A stretch of DNA of 64,000 nucleotides from Guptibacillus hwajinpoensis (GCF_020524165.1 NZ_JAIVKU010000001.1:186001-250000), one strand, 5' to 3'. Counted from the stretch's first letter, positions 8,712 through 19,113 are shown. Notes: generated by a model from the letters alone, not told the origin. Made by a program: numbers and translations.

Positions 8712-9698
8712 ATGTTGTCTGATATGCTATCGCCAGCAACTGTCGATGCGCTTCTTGCTGCTATTGATGAGCCTGGGCAGAAGAAGCCAATGAAAGAACG
8801 GAAAGTGCAAACGTACGATTTTAAAAGGGCGCTTCGCTTTTCGCAGGACCATATTCGAATTTTAACGCGTATTCACGAGAACTATGCGCGACTCATGACG
8901 ACCTATTCATCCGCTCAGCTTCGGACGATCATTCAAGCCTCCGTTCATTCTGTTGATCAGATGCCGTTTGAAGAATTTGTGAAGTCGATTACAGAGAACT
9001 CGATTCTTAGCCTCTTTGTTGCTTCACCATTGCAAGGACAGATGGTGCTTGAAGTGGCGCCAGAGCTCGCGTATGCGATGCTTGATCGCATGCTTGGAGG
9101 TCAGGGAGTCCAACCGAATAAGCTCTCCCATTTAACTGAAATTGAAACGATGGTGATTGAGCGGATTTTCAGTAAAATTCTTGAAAGCTTTCAAGATGCC
9201 TGGACGTCAGTCCTTAAGCTGAAAACGGAATTGAAGGAGCTGGAAGTTAATCCGCATTTTCTTCAAATTGTATCACCGAACGAAACGGTCGTAACGGTTA
9301 CGTTACGTGTCAAAGTAGGAGAAGTTAGTGGCAATATTCGTCTCTGTCTTCCGCACGTCGTTCTTGAACCAATTATGCCGAGGCTTTCGGCTCATCACTG
9401 GCTATCCAATCAAAAAAAAGATCGCGAGCCGCAGGAAAGCAAGGAGCTTGAAAAAAGACTAAAAAAGACCAATTTAGGCATTATTGCTGAGCTTGGTCAT
9501 TCTGAAATTACCATTGAAGAATTTTTGAATTTGGAAGATGGTGACGTAATTCGTTTAAATCAAACTGTTTCTGATCCGCTTGTTGTTAAGGTGGATAACC
9601 GTGTGAAGTTTCATGGGCAGCCTGGCACATCAAAAGGTCGAATGGCCGTACAAATCACTGAAGTGAAGGAAGAGGAGGAAATAGGACATGACGGATGA
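8712..9698 (+). CDS. fliM: Flagellar motor switch protein FliM
   Basis: FliM forms the middle of the C ring and normally binds CheY-P through its N-terminus. The protein has 328 residues with a CheC-like middle domain carrying the GGQG motif ([11 protein letters not shown]), used for FliG contact, and a C-terminal FliN-like domain. The N-terminal CheY-binding motif, usually LSQNEIDALL, reads [10 protein letters not shown], so the Gln and Glu are lost. ATG 8712 is placed 6 nt after GGGGGTGA; GTG 8706 overlaps that site. The stop overlaps fliY by 11 bp. Confidence 0.95.
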   Translation: MLSDMLSPATVDALLAAIDEPGQKKPMKERKVQTYDFKRALRFSQDHIRILTRIHENYARLMTTYSSAQLRTIIQASVHSVDQMPFEEFVKSITENSILSLFVASPLQGQMVLEVAPELAYAMLDRMLGGQGVQPNKLSHLTEIETMVIERIFSKILESFQDAWTSVLKLKTELKELEVNPHFLQIVSPNETVVTVTLRVKVGEVSGNIRLCLPHVVLEPIMPRLSAHHWLSNQKKDREPQESKELEKRLKKTNLGIIAELGHSEITIEEFLNLEDGDVIRLNQTVSDPLVVKVDNRVKFHGQPGTSKGRMAVQITEVKEEEEIGHDG

Positions 9699-10797
9699 TC
9701 GCCTTTCAAAAGAAGAAATCAATGCGTTATTTCAAGAAGCAGCAGCAGGGAAGGAGGAAGACGTCGTGCACTTTCATGAAGTTGAAAAGGAAGCGCTGAG
9801 CGAGCTGTTTAGCGTCGCGATCGGCAGTCTGACGACAACACTTTCATCTGTTTTTATGCAAGATGTTTTTGTATCTAATGTTGCGATGCAGATTCTTCCT
9901 GAAGATCGTTTTCAGCAAGAAATGTCTCTCCCTTACGTAGAAGCAGCGATTCGCTATGAGGGAGCAGCGGCTGGAGAAACGATCATGATGGTTAACCCCC
10001 CTGATGCTCAGGATATGGCTGATATTTGGCAAGTAGCCAAAGGGGATGACGGCGATGAGAGCGTGGATAAAAGCTTAACCGCTGTGATGACAGGCATGAT
10101 GGACAGCATCCATAAGGGACTGAGTATGGCTTCAGGCTCTTATTTTTCTGGATCGTTTACGAATCTTCAAGTTGTTTCTGAGTCATCAAACTCCGTACTT
10201 GTAGAAAAAGGCACAGAACCGATTTATGTGGATATTACGTTCGAACTTTCAATCGGTTCGATTGTACAAACTGTCGTTCACCATGTTGTGCCAGCAACCG
10301 TAGCAAAGCAAATTAGCGAACTAATCGTCAGTGCGGAAGACCTTCAAGCAGCAGAGCAGCAAGAGACACAGAAGGCAAAGGAGCAGGAGGCCGAATTGCA
10401 GCAATTAAATGAGCCTGAACAGGTTAAAGAAGAACAGGAGCCAGGCACTTTTGCCTCACGAGTGAAAGAGCCTGAACCGAATATCCAAAACGTTCAGTTT
10501 ACAAATTTCAGCCAGGAAGATCATCCATACGGTGAACAACGCAATTTGAATATGTTACTTGATATTCCACTTCAAGTGACGGTCGAGCTTGGCCGAACGA
10601 AGCGCATTGTAAAAGACATTCTTGAACTCTCTCATGGATCGATTTTAGAGCTAGATAAGCTTGCTGGAGAGCCGGTCGATATTTTGATTAATAGTAAACT
10701 CATTGCCAAAGGGGAAGTTGTCGTAATTGATGAGAACTTTGGTGTCAGAGTAACCGATATTTTAAGTGCAGCAGAGCGTTTATCTAAGCTGCGTTAA
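9688..10797 (+). CDS. fliY: Flagellar motor switch protein FliY with degenerate phosphatase sites
   Basis: FliY combines a CheC-type CheY-P phosphatase domain with a C-terminal FliN domain of the switch ring. The 369 residues start with [10 protein letters not shown]. The FliN domain is intact (about residues 285-369, [20 protein letters not shown] and [18 protein letters not shown]). The two phosphatase signatures E-x2-N are not: the first reads [10 protein letters not shown] with Ser for Asn, and the second ([10 protein letters not shown]) lacks both Glu and Asn, judged by eye against B. subtilis FliY from memory. A Glu/Gln linker lies near 225-265. It probably serves as FliN without CheY-P hydrolysis. 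The cheY gene that follows fliY in B. subtilis is absent. Confidence 0.93.
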   Translation: MTDDRLSKEEINALFQEAAAGKEEDVVHFHEVEKEALSELFSVAIGSLTTTLSSVFMQDVFVSNVAMQILPEDRFQQEMSLPYVEAAIRYEGAAAGETIMMVNPPDAQDMADIWQVAKGDDGDESVDKSLTAVMTGMMDSIHKGLSMASGSYFSGSFTNLQVVSESSNSVLVEKGTEPIYVDITFELSIGSIVQTVVHHVVPATVAKQISELIVSAEDLQAAEQQETQKAKEQEAELQQLNEPEQVKEEQEPGTFASRVKEPEPNIQNVQFTNFSQEDHPYGEQRNLNMLLDIPLQVTVELGRTKRIVKDILELSHGSILELDKLAGEPVDILINSKLIAKGEVVVIDENFGVRVTDILSAAERLSKLR

Positions 10798-10813
10798 AAA
10801 GGAGTTTTTACAG

Positions 10814-11398
10814 GTGAGACAGCATATGATTGGCATCATGACACTCCTCCTTTGCTTTGTATTACTGATGCCACAGCATGTCGTAGCGGCAACAGATGGT
10901 AGCGTGACGGATTGGCTGACGGAAGATGGAGATGCTCCGTCTGCCCCTCAAAATGAGCAGCCCACCGAAGTAGAAGGAGCAAACACGAACATTTTCTTCC
11001 TTCTGATCAAACTTGTTTTCTATACAATCGTAGTGGTAGGACTGATTTACTTGCTCATTCGTTTTCTATCAAAACGCCAGCAAAAACTTCAGCATCATTC
11101 GGTCTTTACGGCAATTGGTGGAACGCCGCTCGGTAACAATAAATCGGTTCAAATGGTGAAGGTTGGCGATTCGCTTTATATGATCGGCGTTGGAGATAAC
11201 GTGAATCTGCTGAAAGAAATTAAAGAGAAGGCAGAAGTAGAGCGCATCCTATCACAGGCTGAAGATCAGAAATCAGGTTTTTCTTTTATGAATCAAAAGC
11301 AGGCAGGTATTCAAGAGATGGTTCAGGCAAGCTTAAAGAAACAGCGAAACAAGCGTAAGAACTATTGGGACGACGGCGATGAAAGGGACGATAAGTAA
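10814..11398 (+). CDS. fliO: Flagellar export apparatus protein FliO
   Basis: FliO helps assemble FliP in the export gate. The 194-residue protein has an N-terminal signal peptide ([15 protein letters not shown], cleavage probably before ATDG), a short extracellular stretch, one transmembrane segment (about residues 58-80, [20 protein letters not shown]) and a cytoplasmic domain with a basic tail. GTG 10814 lies 9 nt after AAGGAG, 16 bp after the fliY stop. In B. subtilis (gene name fliZ) it follows cheY. The stop TAATG overlaps the fliP start by one base. Confidence 0.9.
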   Translation: MRQHMIGIMTLLLCFVLLMPQHVVAATDGSVTDWLTEDGDAPSAPQNEQPTEVEGANTNIFFLLIKLVFYTIVVVGLIYLLIRFLSKRQQKLQHHSVFTAIGGTPLGNNKSVQMVKVGDSLYMIGVGDNVNLLKEIKEKAEVERILSQAEDQKSGFSFMNQKQAGIQEMVQASLKKQRNKRKNYWDDGDERDDK

Positions 11399-12081
11399 TG
11401 GATTTGCTCATAAACTTAACGATTCCAGGGCTTGATTTCGGATCAAACGCTACAGAAGATGTGTCCGTCACGATCCAGCTTGTCCTGCTCTTAACCGTTC
11501 TTTCGCTTGCGCCAGCGATTCTTGTATTGATGACGTGTTTTACAAGAATTGTTGTCGTTCTTTCGTTCGTTCGCTCAGCGCTCGCGACACAATCCATGCC
11601 ACCGAATCAAGTGCTCATTGGTTTAGCGCTGTTTTTAACCTTTTTTGTGATGTCTCCCGTTCTTTCAGAGATTAATAGTGAGGCGCTTCAGCCTTATTTG
11701 AATGAAGAAATCGGACAGGAGGAAGCGCTCGATGCGGCTGAACAGCCGATTAAAGAATTTATGGCGGGACATACGCGTGAAAAAGACCTGGCGCTTTTTT
11801 ATAAGTACGCAGAGCTAGAGAAGCCGGAGTCAGTGGAAGATATTCGCTTAACTGCACTCGTTCCTGCATATGCCATTTCAGAACTGAAAACGGCGTTTCA
11901 GATTGGATTTATTATTTTTATTCCGTTCCTAATTATTGATATGGTCGTAGCTTCAACACTTATGGCAATGGGGATGATGATGCTACCCCCGGTTATGATT
12001 TCGCTACCGTTTAAAATTCTATTATTTGTGCTTGTCGATGGCTGGTATCTGGTCGTCGAATCACTTCTATTAAGCTTCTAA
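11398..12081 (+). CDS. fliP: Flagellar export gate protein FliP
   Basis: FliP forms the core of the export gate channel as a pentamer with FliQ and FliR. The 227 residues contain an N-terminal membrane segment, the conserved [20 protein letters not shown] and [18 protein letters not shown] stretches, a polar loop, and two C-terminal membrane segments ([17 protein letters not shown] and [18 protein letters not shown]). The start overlaps the fliO stop in TAATG, so translation is probably coupled. Confidence 0.96.
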   Translation: MDLLINLTIPGLDFGSNATEDVSVTIQLVLLLTVLSLAPAILVLMTCFTRIVVVLSFVRSALATQSMPPNQVLIGLALFLTFFVMSPVLSEINSEALQPYLNEEIGQEEALDAAEQPIKEFMAGHTREKDLALFYKYAELEKPESVEDIRLTALVPAYAISELKTAFQIGFIIFIPFLIIDMVVASTLMAMGMMMLPPVMISLPFKILLFVLVDGWYLVVESLLLSF

Positions 12082-12092
12082 GGAGGACGACG

Positions 12093-12362
12093 ATGACGCC
12101 GGATATGGTCATTTCACTTGCAGAAGATGCCGTTTATACCGTGATTATTATTTCAGCTCCGCTTCTGTTAATCGCTCTTGGCGTGGGATTAATCGTCAGT
12201 GTGTTTCAGGCGATGACGCAAATACAAGAACAGACGCTGGCATTTATTCCGAAAATCGTAGCCGTTCTGTTAACGATCGTTCTGTTTGGCCCGTGGATGC
12301 TCACAACGCTGCTCGATTACACAACGAACTTATACCAAAATTTATACAGGTTTATCGGCTAA
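12093..12362 (+). CDS. fliQ: Flagellar export gate protein FliQ
   Basis: FliQ is a two-helix membrane component of the export gate. At 89 residues it has the family length. It shows the two transmembrane hairpins and the signature QAMTQIQEQTLAFIPKI between them. ATG 12093 follows AAGGAGGACG, 11 bp after the fliP stop. fliR starts 2 bp downstream. Confidence 0.96.
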   Translation: MTPDMVISLAEDAVYTVIIISAPLLLIALGVGLIVSVFQAMTQIQEQTLAFIPKIVAVLLTIVLFGPWMLTTLLDYTTNLYQNLYRFIG

Positions 12363-12364
12363 AG

Positions 12365-13141
12365 ATGGAAAGTGTCGTTAACGCTCTGCCTTTGTTTTTA
12401 CTCGTTTTTATGAGGGCAACGTCATTCTTTATTACCGCACCCGTATTCTCAACAAGAAGCGTTCCAAACCGCTTTAAAGTGGGACTTAGTTTTTTTATTG
12501 CTTTCATTGTGACAGCTGGGTTAGGAGCTGAAATAGACTTAACCCTTGATCTGATGTTTGTTGTCTACATTTTAAAAGAGCTATTTATTGGTCTGTCACT
12601 TGGATTTATTGCTTCTCTCATCCTTTATACGGTACAAGTCGCAGGTGCCTTTATCGATTTTCAGATGGGCTTTGTCATTGCAAATGTCATTGATCCTCAG
12701 ACAAGAACCCAAGTACCGATTATCGGGAATTTTAAATACATGCTCGCCCTGCTTTTTCTCGTTTCTGTAGACGGTCATCATATGATGCTTAATGGACTAG
12801 TCAGAAGCTATGAGCTTTTACCAGCTGATGCCCTTCTTAGCCAGGCCGATAGCCAGTCCCTTGCTCGATTTATTGCTGAAGTTTTTGCAGGGATGTTCTT
12901 CTCCGCGTTTCAGCTTGCGCTACCGATCGTTGCTTCTCTCTTTCTAGTCGATGTGGCGTTAGGGCTTCTTGCCAGAGCCGTCCCGCAAGTGAATATCTTT
13001 GTCGTTGGATTGCCTTTGAAAATTTTTGTTGGCTTCGTTCTCATTCTCGTTACGATCCCGCCGTTCTTCTTTTTACTCCGAGGGGTTTTTCAAGAGATGC
13101 TTGAGACGATGGGTCAGCTTATACAACTATTGGGTGGGTAG
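12365..13141 (+). CDS. fliR: Flagellar export gate protein FliR
   Basis: FliR completes the FliPQR channel. The 258-residue protein is almost entirely hydrophobic, with about six membrane segments and conserved stretches such as GLSLGFIASLILYTVQVAGA and IDFQMGFVIANVIDP. ATG 12365 is 2 bp after the fliQ stop and has no good ribosome site, so expression probably depends on translation of fliQ. Farther upstream in-frame starts lie inside fliQ. Confidence 0.96.
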   Translation: MESVVNALPLFLLVFMRATSFFITAPVFSTRSVPNRFKVGLSFFIAFIVTAGLGAEIDLTLDLMFVVYILKELFIGLSLGFIASLILYTVQVAGAFIDFQMGFVIANVIDPQTRTQVPIIGNFKYMLALLFLVSVDGHHMMLNGLVRSYELLPADALLSQADSQSLARFIAEVFAGMFFSAFQLALPIVASLFLVDVALGLLARAVPQVNIFVVGLPLKIFVGFVLILVTIPPFFFLLRGVFQEMLETMGQLIQLLGG

Positions 13142-13145
13142 TAAG

Positions 13146-14252
13146 ATGCGAACAACTCGATTCCAGATGGATCTTCAGTTCTTTTCACAGGAAAAGACAG
13201 AAAAAGCAACACCACAAAAGAAACAGGAATCTCGCAAAAAAGGTCAAGTGGCGAGAAGTTCTGAGATTCCATCTGCGTTTATGATGATTGGCGTTTTTTT
13301 ATTTATGTCATTCATTGGCGGTTGGATGATTGAAAGTCTTCAATCAATGATTCGCGGAAACCTTGTCCAAATCACAAACTGGACGCTCACAGAGCAAAAT
13401 GTCGATCGCATGTTAAAAGAAAACGTCTGGCAAGCGGCGATGATCGCGGCACCGCTCATGGGCATTTCGCTCGTAATGGGTGTGCTAGGAAACTATATGC
13501 AGGTTGGCTTTCTCGTTTCGACTGATCCGCTCCAGGCAAAGCTTGAACGAATTAATCCGTTAAAAGGAGCGAAGAGGATTTTCTCAGCTCGAACGCTCGT
13601 GGAACTATTAAAATCATTAATTAAAATTACCTTTATTTCAGCTGTTACATTTATTGTTCTTTGGAATAAGCGAGATGAAGTCATGCTCATTTCGCAAAAG
13701 TCGATGGGGGAAGCAACCGCTCTTGTAGGCTCACTCATCGTCCAAACGGGCTTAGCTGTAGGCATTCTCCTATTATTTCTAGCCCTCTTAGACTATGTTT
13801 ATCAGAAATATGACTTTGAAAAAAACATCCGAATGTCGAAGCAGGACATTAAAGATGAATATAAAAAAAGCGAGGGAGACCCGCTCATTAAATCAAAGAT
13901 AAAAGAAAAGCAACGCGCACTTGGAATGAATCGCATGATTTCTGAAATCCCAAATGCAGATGTCGTCATTACGAACCCTACGCACTTTGCCGTTGCGCTT
14001 AGGTACGATCCGAAGGAAATGGATAAGCCGACAGTCATCGCGAAAGGAATGGACTACGTCGCGCAAAAGATTAAAGAAAAAGCGAAAGAGCACGACATCA
14101 TGACGACAGAAAATGTTCAGCTTGCGCGCGCACTCTATCATCAGGTGGAGATCGGTGATGGGGTGCCGGAAGATCTTTTCAAAGCCGTCGCTGAAGTGCT
14201 TGCTTATGTATATAGCATAAAAGGCTACCCGGGAGGAGGGAATGAACGATGA
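13146..14252 (+). CDS. flhB: Flagellar export switch protein FlhB
   Basis: FlhB sets the substrate specificity of flagellar export and responds to FliK. The 368 residues begin with the family pattern DLQFFSQEKTEKATP. Four membrane segments follow, then a cytoplasmic domain with the self-cleavage motif NPTH in VVITNPTHFAVALRYD. ATG 13146 sits about 7 nt after GGTGGG; a second ATG at 13167 would also be possible. The stop overlaps the flhA start (ATGA). Confidence 0.97.
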   Translation: MRTTRFQMDLQFFSQEKTEKATPQKKQESRKKGQVARSSEIPSAFMMIGVFLFMSFIGGWMIESLQSMIRGNLVQITNWTLTEQNVDRMLKENVWQAAMIAAPLMGISLVMGVLGNYMQVGFLVSTDPLQAKLERINPLKGAKRIFSARTLVELLKSLIKITFISAVTFIVLWNKRDEVMLISQKSMGEATALVGSLIVQTGLAVGILLLFLALLDYVYQKYDFEKNIRMSKQDIKDEYKKSEGDPLIKSKIKEKQRALGMNRMISEIPNADVVITNPTHFAVALRYDPKEMDKPTVIAKGMDYVAQKIKEKAKEHDIMTTENVQLARALYHQVEIGDGVPEDLFKAVAEVLAYVYSIKGYPGGGNER

Positions 14253-16282
14253 AAATAAAAGATTATGCCGTGCTCGTATCCGTTATCATGATTGTCATCA
14301 TGATGGTCATCCCGTTCCCTCCACTCTTACTCGATTTTCTAATTATGATGAACATTAGTCTTGCCCTTACAATTATTCTGGTTGCGATGAATACGAAAGA
14401 AGCACTTCAGTTCTCGATTTTTCCATCGCTGTTGTTATTAACAACGCTCTTTCGCCTTGGCTTAAACGTCTCAACAACTCGCTCCATTTTAACGAATAAA
14501 ACAGGCGGACAGGTAATTGAAACGTTTGGTTCCTTTGTGGTGGGCGGAAGTGTTGTCATCGGACTCCTTGTTTTCCTGATTCTTGTCATTATCCAATTTA
14601 TTGTTATTACAAAAGGATCCGAACGAGTGGCGGAAGTCGCCGCACGCTTTACGCTTGATGCGATGCCAGGGAAGCAAATGAGCATTGATGCTGATTTGAA
14701 TGCAGGTATGATTTCAGATCGCGAGGCGAAAGTAAGTCGAGAGAAAATTGCGCGCGAAGCTGATTTTTATGGCGCAATGGACGGAGCAAGTAAGTTTGTA
14801 AAAGGTGATGCAATTGCCGGAATTGTGATTACGCTAATTAACATTATTGGCGGATTGATCATCGGCATGGTTGTTCATGGGATGCCGGTTGGTGATGCGG
14901 CAACGACGTTTACCCTTCTTTCGATTGGGGACGGACTTGTCAGTCAAATTCCTGCACTTCTTATTTCAACAGCGACAGGGATTGTGGTCACGCGAGCGGC
15001 GTCAGATGGCAATCTTGGATCAGATATTACAGCACAAATTTTTGCTTATCCAAAGCTTCTCTATGTGGTTGGGGCGGTCGTCACGCTTCTAGGACTTGCA
15101 ACGCCGATTAATCCGCTTCTTACGTTTCCCATAGCGGGGCTTCTCGTCTATGGAGGCTGGATGATGCAAAAGAATCTCGATCAAACGAAAGAAGTCGAAT
15201 TAGCCGCAGGTGATGAAGAAGTCGAAGAAATGAAAAAGCCAGAAAGCGTGACGAGTCTTCTTCAAGTCGATCCGATTGAGTTTGAGTTTGGATACGGGCT
15301 CATTCCACTGGCCGATCAAAAGCAGGGCGGGGATCTTCTCGATCGCGTCATTATGATTCGCAGGCAGATTGCTCTTGAGTTCGGTATTGTCGTTCCAGTC
15401 ATTCGCATTCGTGACAACATCCAGCTTGAACCGAACGAATACGTGGTAAAAATCAAAGGCAATCGCGTCGCTGGTGGAGAAGTTCGATTGGATCAATACC
15501 TTGCGATGAGCTGCGGTTTAGAAGATGACAGCATTACAGGAATTGAAACGGTCGAACCGGCTTTCGGACTTCCGGCTCTCTGGGTAACGGAAGAAATGAA
15601 AGATCGCGCCGAGCTTTCGGGCTACACGATTGTGGATCCCCCGTCAGTTGTTTCGACGCATTTAACAGAAGTGATCAAACGCCATGCGCATGAATTGCTA
15701 AGTCGTCAGGAAGTGAAGCATCTGCTTGATAACGTGAGAGAATCATCTCCGGCTGTTTTAGAAGAGCTCATTCCCAATATCTTGACAATCGGCGATGTGC
15801 AGAAAGTGTTGATAAGACTCCTGAAAGAGAAAGTCTCGATTCGCTCGCTTGATATGATACTCGAATCATTAGCGGACAACGGGGTGCGGACAAAAGATAC
15901 TGATGTCTTAGCAGAATACGTCAGGCAGTCCTTATCACGCCAGATCACATCTCAAGTAGCTGTACCGGGAGAACCTGTCAAAGTCCTAACGGCAGGGGCG
16001 CGATTAGAAAAACGCTTCGCGGAATCGGTACAGCAGTCCGATCAGGGTAGCTACTTAGCTCTTGATCCTGAAACCTCGCAAACGATTTATCAGGAAGTAT
16101 TGCAGCAGGTCAATCGCCTTCAGCAGTCAGGCATCCAGCCAATCCTGTTAACGTCACCTGCAATCCGCATGTATTTACGCCAATTTCTAGAGCGCTATAT
16201 GCCTGAGTTAACGATTCTCTCCTATAGCGAATTAGAGCCTGATGTTGAAGTCCAGAGTGTAGGAGTGATTAATCTACCATGA
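14249..16282 (+). CDS. flhA: Flagellar export gate protein FlhA
   Basis: FlhA is the large export gate protein that uses proton motive force and docks export chaperones. It has 677 residues: an N-terminal half with about eight membrane segments, the conserved cytoplasmic loop (RFTLDAMPGKQMSIDADLNA near residues 130-150), and a large C-terminal cytoplasmic ring domain. The start overlaps flhB by 4 bp and the end overlaps flhF by 4 bp. Confidence 0.98.
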   Translation: MKIKDYAVLVSVIMIVIMMVIPFPPLLLDFLIMMNISLALTIILVAMNTKEALQFSIFPSLLLLTTLFRLGLNVSTTRSILTNKTGGQVIETFGSFVVGGSVVIGLLVFLILVIIQFIVITKGSERVAEVAARFTLDAMPGKQMSIDADLNAGMISDREAKVSREKIAREADFYGAMDGASKFVKGDAIAGIVITLINIIGGLIIGMVVHGMPVGDAATTFTLLSIGDGLVSQIPALLISTATGIVVTRAASDGNLGSDITAQIFAYPKLLYVVGAVVTLLGLATPINPLLTFPIAGLLVYGGWMMQKNLDQTKEVELAAGDEEVEEMKKPESVTSLLQVDPIEFEFGYGLIPLADQKQGGDLLDRVIMIRRQIALEFGIVVPVIRIRDNIQLEPNEYVVKIKGNRVAGGEVRLDQYLAMSCGLEDDSITGIETVEPAFGLPALWVTEEMKDRAELSGYTIVDPPSVVSTHLTEVIKRHAHELLSRQEVKHLLDNVRESSPAVLEELIPNILTIGDVQKVLIRLLKEKVSIRSLDMILESLADNGVRTKDTDVLAEYVRQSLSRQITSQVAVPGEPVKVLTAGARLEKRFAESVQQSDQGSYLALDPETSQTIYQEVLQQVNRLQQSGIQPILLTSPAIRMYLRQFLERYMPELTILSYSELEPDVEVQSVGVINLP

Positions 16283-17418
16283 AGATCAAACGTTATGTGG
16301 TCACCCACCTTCGCGAAGCAATGCCGCTTATAAGGCAGGAGCTCGGCCAGGATGCCGTTATTTTAGATACGAAAAAAGTAAGAGTAGGCGGGATCTTCGG
16401 TTTATTTCGAAAACAGCGTCTGGAAGTCCTCGCTGCTCTTGATGAGGAAAAAGTAGCGAAAGAAGAGACAGATTTTGCGACGTTACTACAGTCTGAAAAA
16501 AAGCGTCGGGAAGAGGTTCCTGAACGAATAGAGCAGCCGCGTAATGTAGACAAACAGCCTGTAGAAGATGATGCTCAGGTGCTTGGGGAGCTAAAATCGA
16601 TGAAAGAAATCATGATGCAGATGATGGAAAATGAGCGATTGCCGAAACCGTTAAAGCCGGTTCAGACCTTTTTAGAAGCGCAGGAATTCTCGCAGACCAT
16701 TCGCTCAGGAGTTATGGCAGAATTACTCATTAAATCAAAATCATACCCAGGTTTTACGAAGGATGATGCTTTTGAATGGATGAGACAGGAATTTGCGAAA
16801 CGGATCAAGAATTATCCTAGTATAAGAAGTGAATCGAAGAAAATACGGTGCTTCGTAGGTCCAACAGGAGTGGGGAAAACAACGACAATTGCAAAAATAG
16901 CAGGAAATTTATTATTGAAAGAACGTCAATCCGTTGGGTTGATTACGTCAGATACGTACCGAATTGCCGCAGTTGAACAACTTCGAACGTATGCCGATAT
17001 TCTTGGCATTCCTATGGAAGTCGTCCAGTCTCCTGCCGATTTAGGACAGTCGCTTGACCGCCTTTCTGCCTGCGATGTTATTCTCATGGACACGGCAGGT
17101 CGGAATTATCAGCAGTATAGCTATATTACGCAGCTAGAATCGCTTCTATCCGGTCAGGAAATGTCAATTACACTCATATTAAGCCTTACCCATCGTTATT
17201 CTGATATGAAATTGATTGCCGATAATTTTCATTCGCTCGGTGTCTCGGAAGTGATTATGACGAAGATGGATGAAACGACAGTGCGAGGACCGATTTATAA
17301 TTTTATGGAGGACTATAACCTTCCGATTACGATCCTAACAACTGGACAGAACGTCCCCGACGATCTCGTGAGAACGACACCAGATTTCTTCGTTGATCTG
17401 GTGATGGAGGAGCGATGA
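16279..17418 (+). CDS. flhF: Flagellar SRP-type GTPase FlhF
   Basis: FlhF is a signal-recognition-particle-type GTPase that places flagella at the correct cell sites. The 379-residue protein has a variable N-terminal domain (KIKRYVVTHLREAMPLI), a linker, and an NG domain with the P-loop GPTGVGKTTT near residue 195, then SDTYRIAAVEQLR and DTAGRN. It overlaps flhA by 4 bp and flhG starts 2 bp downstream. FlhF and FlhG act as a pair that sets flagellar number and position. Confidence 0.96.
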   Translation: MKIKRYVVTHLREAMPLIRQELGQDAVILDTKKVRVGGIFGLFRKQRLEVLAALDEEKVAKEETDFATLLQSEKKRREEVPERIEQPRNVDKQPVEDDAQVLGELKSMKEIMMQMMENERLPKPLKPVQTFLEAQEFSQTIRSGVMAELLIKSKSYPGFTKDDAFEWMRQEFAKRIKNYPSIRSESKKIRCFVGPTGVGKTTTIAKIAGNLLLKERQSVGLITSDTYRIAAVEQLRTYADILGIPMEVVQSPADLGQSLDRLSACDVILMDTAGRNYQQYSYITQLESLLSGQEMSITLILSLTHRYSDMKLIADNFHSLGVSEVIMTKMDETTVRGPIYNFMEDYNLPITILTTGQNVPDDLVRTTPDFFVDLVMEER

Positions 17419-17419
17419 A

Positions 17420-18283
17420 ATGGCTGATCAAGCGAATCAATTACGTCAAGAAGTGAAGCGACGCCTACATTCTGGTTCAAATAATCGAAAAACAAAAGTG
17501 ATCGCTGTGACAAGTGGAAAAGGCGGCGTCGGAAAGTCGAATGTCTCGCTTAATTTTGCCCTTAGTCTTGTGGCGTTAAATAAAAAAGTAGTGATTTTTG
17601 ATTTAGATGTCGGTATGGCGAACCTTGATGTGCTGATGGGGGTTACGCCGAAAGAGACCATTATGACCATGCTTGAGAAACAACTCTCTCTTGAAGCCGT
17701 TGTTGAAACAGGGATAAATGGTCTTCAATATTTGGCAGGTGGTCATGGAATCGGGAAAATTCTTACGTTAGACGGTCAGCAATTAAATCATTTTTTTAAA
17801 GAAATTGGTTCTCTTCAGGGCAAAGTCGATTACATTATTCTCGATACAGGTGCAGGGCTTACTTATGAAGGGATGCGGTTTCTACAAGCTGCTGATGATG
17901 TGTTTCTTGTGATTAACCCTGAGCCGCCTTCCATCACCGATGGGTATAGCGTACTAAAAGCGCTCTATGCGAAACATAACGAGGCTTCTGTCAAATTGAT
18001 CGTAAATCGATCTCTTACGAAAGAGGAAGCTGAACAGACATCTCTTAACTTTCAAAAAGCCACTGCTCAGTTTTTAAATAAGTCGATTGATTTGCTTGGG
18101 GCGATTCCCGATGACCCATATGTGCGAAAAGCGGTTATCGCCCAGTCACCTTATTTACTCCAATATCCTAATTCGAAAGCGGCAAAAGCCATCGACGAAT
18201 TGGTTCGATCGTATTTAAACCTTCCTTCGGTTTATAAGCTTGGCGTGAAAGGGTTTTTGACAAAGATTCTGTTTCATAAATAA
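17420..18283 (+). CDS. flhG: MinD-like ATPase FlhG
   Basis: FlhG (YlxH) is a MinD/ParA-type ATPase that stimulates FlhF GTPase activity. The 287 residues start with a Gln/Arg-rich activator helix (QANQLRQEVKRRL), followed by the deviant Walker A motif TSGKGGVGKS near residue 35 and a C-terminal amphipathic helix for membrane binding. In B. subtilis cheB, cheA, cheW, cheC and cheD follow this gene; here sigD follows after 30 bp. Confidence 0.95.
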   Translation: MADQANQLRQEVKRRLHSGSNNRKTKVIAVTSGKGGVGKSNVSLNFALSLVALNKKVVIFDLDVGMANLDVLMGVTPKETIMTMLEKQLSLEAVVETGINGLQYLAGGHGIGKILTLDGQQLNHFFKEIGSLQGKVDYIILDTGAGLTYEGMRFLQAADDVFLVINPEPPSITDGYSVLKALYAKHNEASVKLIVNRSLTKEEAEQTSLNFQKATAQFLNKSIDLLGAIPDDPYVRKAVIAQSPYLLQYPNSKAAKAIDELVRSYLNLPSVYKLGVKGFLTKILFHK

Positions 18284-18313
18284 GCGGGAAGAATTTTTCA
18301 GGTGGTGAACTTC

Positions 18314-19099
18314 ATGAATTCCAAAATGGATAAACAGACAACCGAATATTGGAGAGCGTGGAAAGAGGAGAAGCAGGAAGAAGCCGGTAACCATCTTATT
18401 TCGCTTTATCGTCCGCTTGTTGATTTCGCTGTGCAACGATATGCGGCTGCTCTCCCATCTACCGTTCAGCGTGATGACCTTACGAGTTTCGCTTATCAGG
18501 GGCTTCTTGATGCACTTGAAAAATTCGAGCCAGAACGTGATTTGAAATTTGAAACGTACGCCGGCTGGAGGATTAAAGGCGCGATCATTGACGGCCTTCG
18601 CCAAAATGATTGGGTGCCCCGTTCCGTACGTGACAAAGCGCGTAAAATTGAAGAAGCTTATGCCGCTTTAGAACAGCAAAATCAAACGTCGAGCAGCGAT
18701 CATGACGTGGCTTCGTATCTTGGGATGTCCGTTGCGGAAGTTCAGCGAGTTATACAAGATGCTTCTTTATCGACAATGGTGTCAGTCGATGAGCCTGTGC
18801 AAGAGGATGATCAGCAAAAAATTGAACGGTACAGTGTTATTGAGAACGAACAGGCGGAGTTACCAGAAAAACACCTACACCACCATTTTATTAAACAGCT
18901 ATTAGCTGAAACGATTGACCGTTTACCGGAGAAGGAAAAGCTTGTTGTCTCACTCGTTTATTTTGAAGAATTGACGCTTACCGAGATTGCCAGAATTCTA
19001 GGGTTATCAACGAGTCGCATTTCCCAATTACACTCGAGAGCGCTCCTTCGAATGAAGGGTGTCCTCCGAGCTAACAAAGAACATGTTCAATCAATGTAA
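18314..19099 (+). CDS. sigD: RNA polymerase sigma factor SigD (flagellar)
   Basis: SigD directs transcription of late flagellar, motility and autolysin genes. The 261 residues carry sigma region 2 (DLTSFAYQGLLDALEKFEP and FETYAGWRIKGAIIDGLR), region 3 and a C-terminal region 4 helix-turn-helix (ELTLTEIARILGLSTSRISQ). ATG 18314 lies about 6 nt after AGGTGGTGA; GTG 18302 overlaps that site. As the penultimate function of the operon, its level depends on read-through of more than 18 kb. Confidence 0.97.
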   Translation: MNSKMDKQTTEYWRAWKEEKQEEAGNHLISLYRPLVDFAVQRYAAALPSTVQRDDLTSFAYQGLLDALEKFEPERDLKFETYAGWRIKGAIIDGLRQNDWVPRSVRDKARKIEEAYAALEQQNQTSSSDHDVASYLGMSVAEVQRVIQDASLSTMVSVDEPVQEDDQQKIERYSVIENEQAELPEKHLHHHFIKQLLAETIDRLPEKEKLVVSLVYFEELTLTEIARILGLSTSRISQLHSRALLRMKGVLRANKEHVQSM

Positions 19100-19113
19100 T
19101 CGGAGTGATCAGC

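Noticed and set aside
9844..10032. Remnant cheY near fliY
   Set aside because: No receiver-domain residues are readable in any frame around fliY or in the 16-bp gap before fliO.
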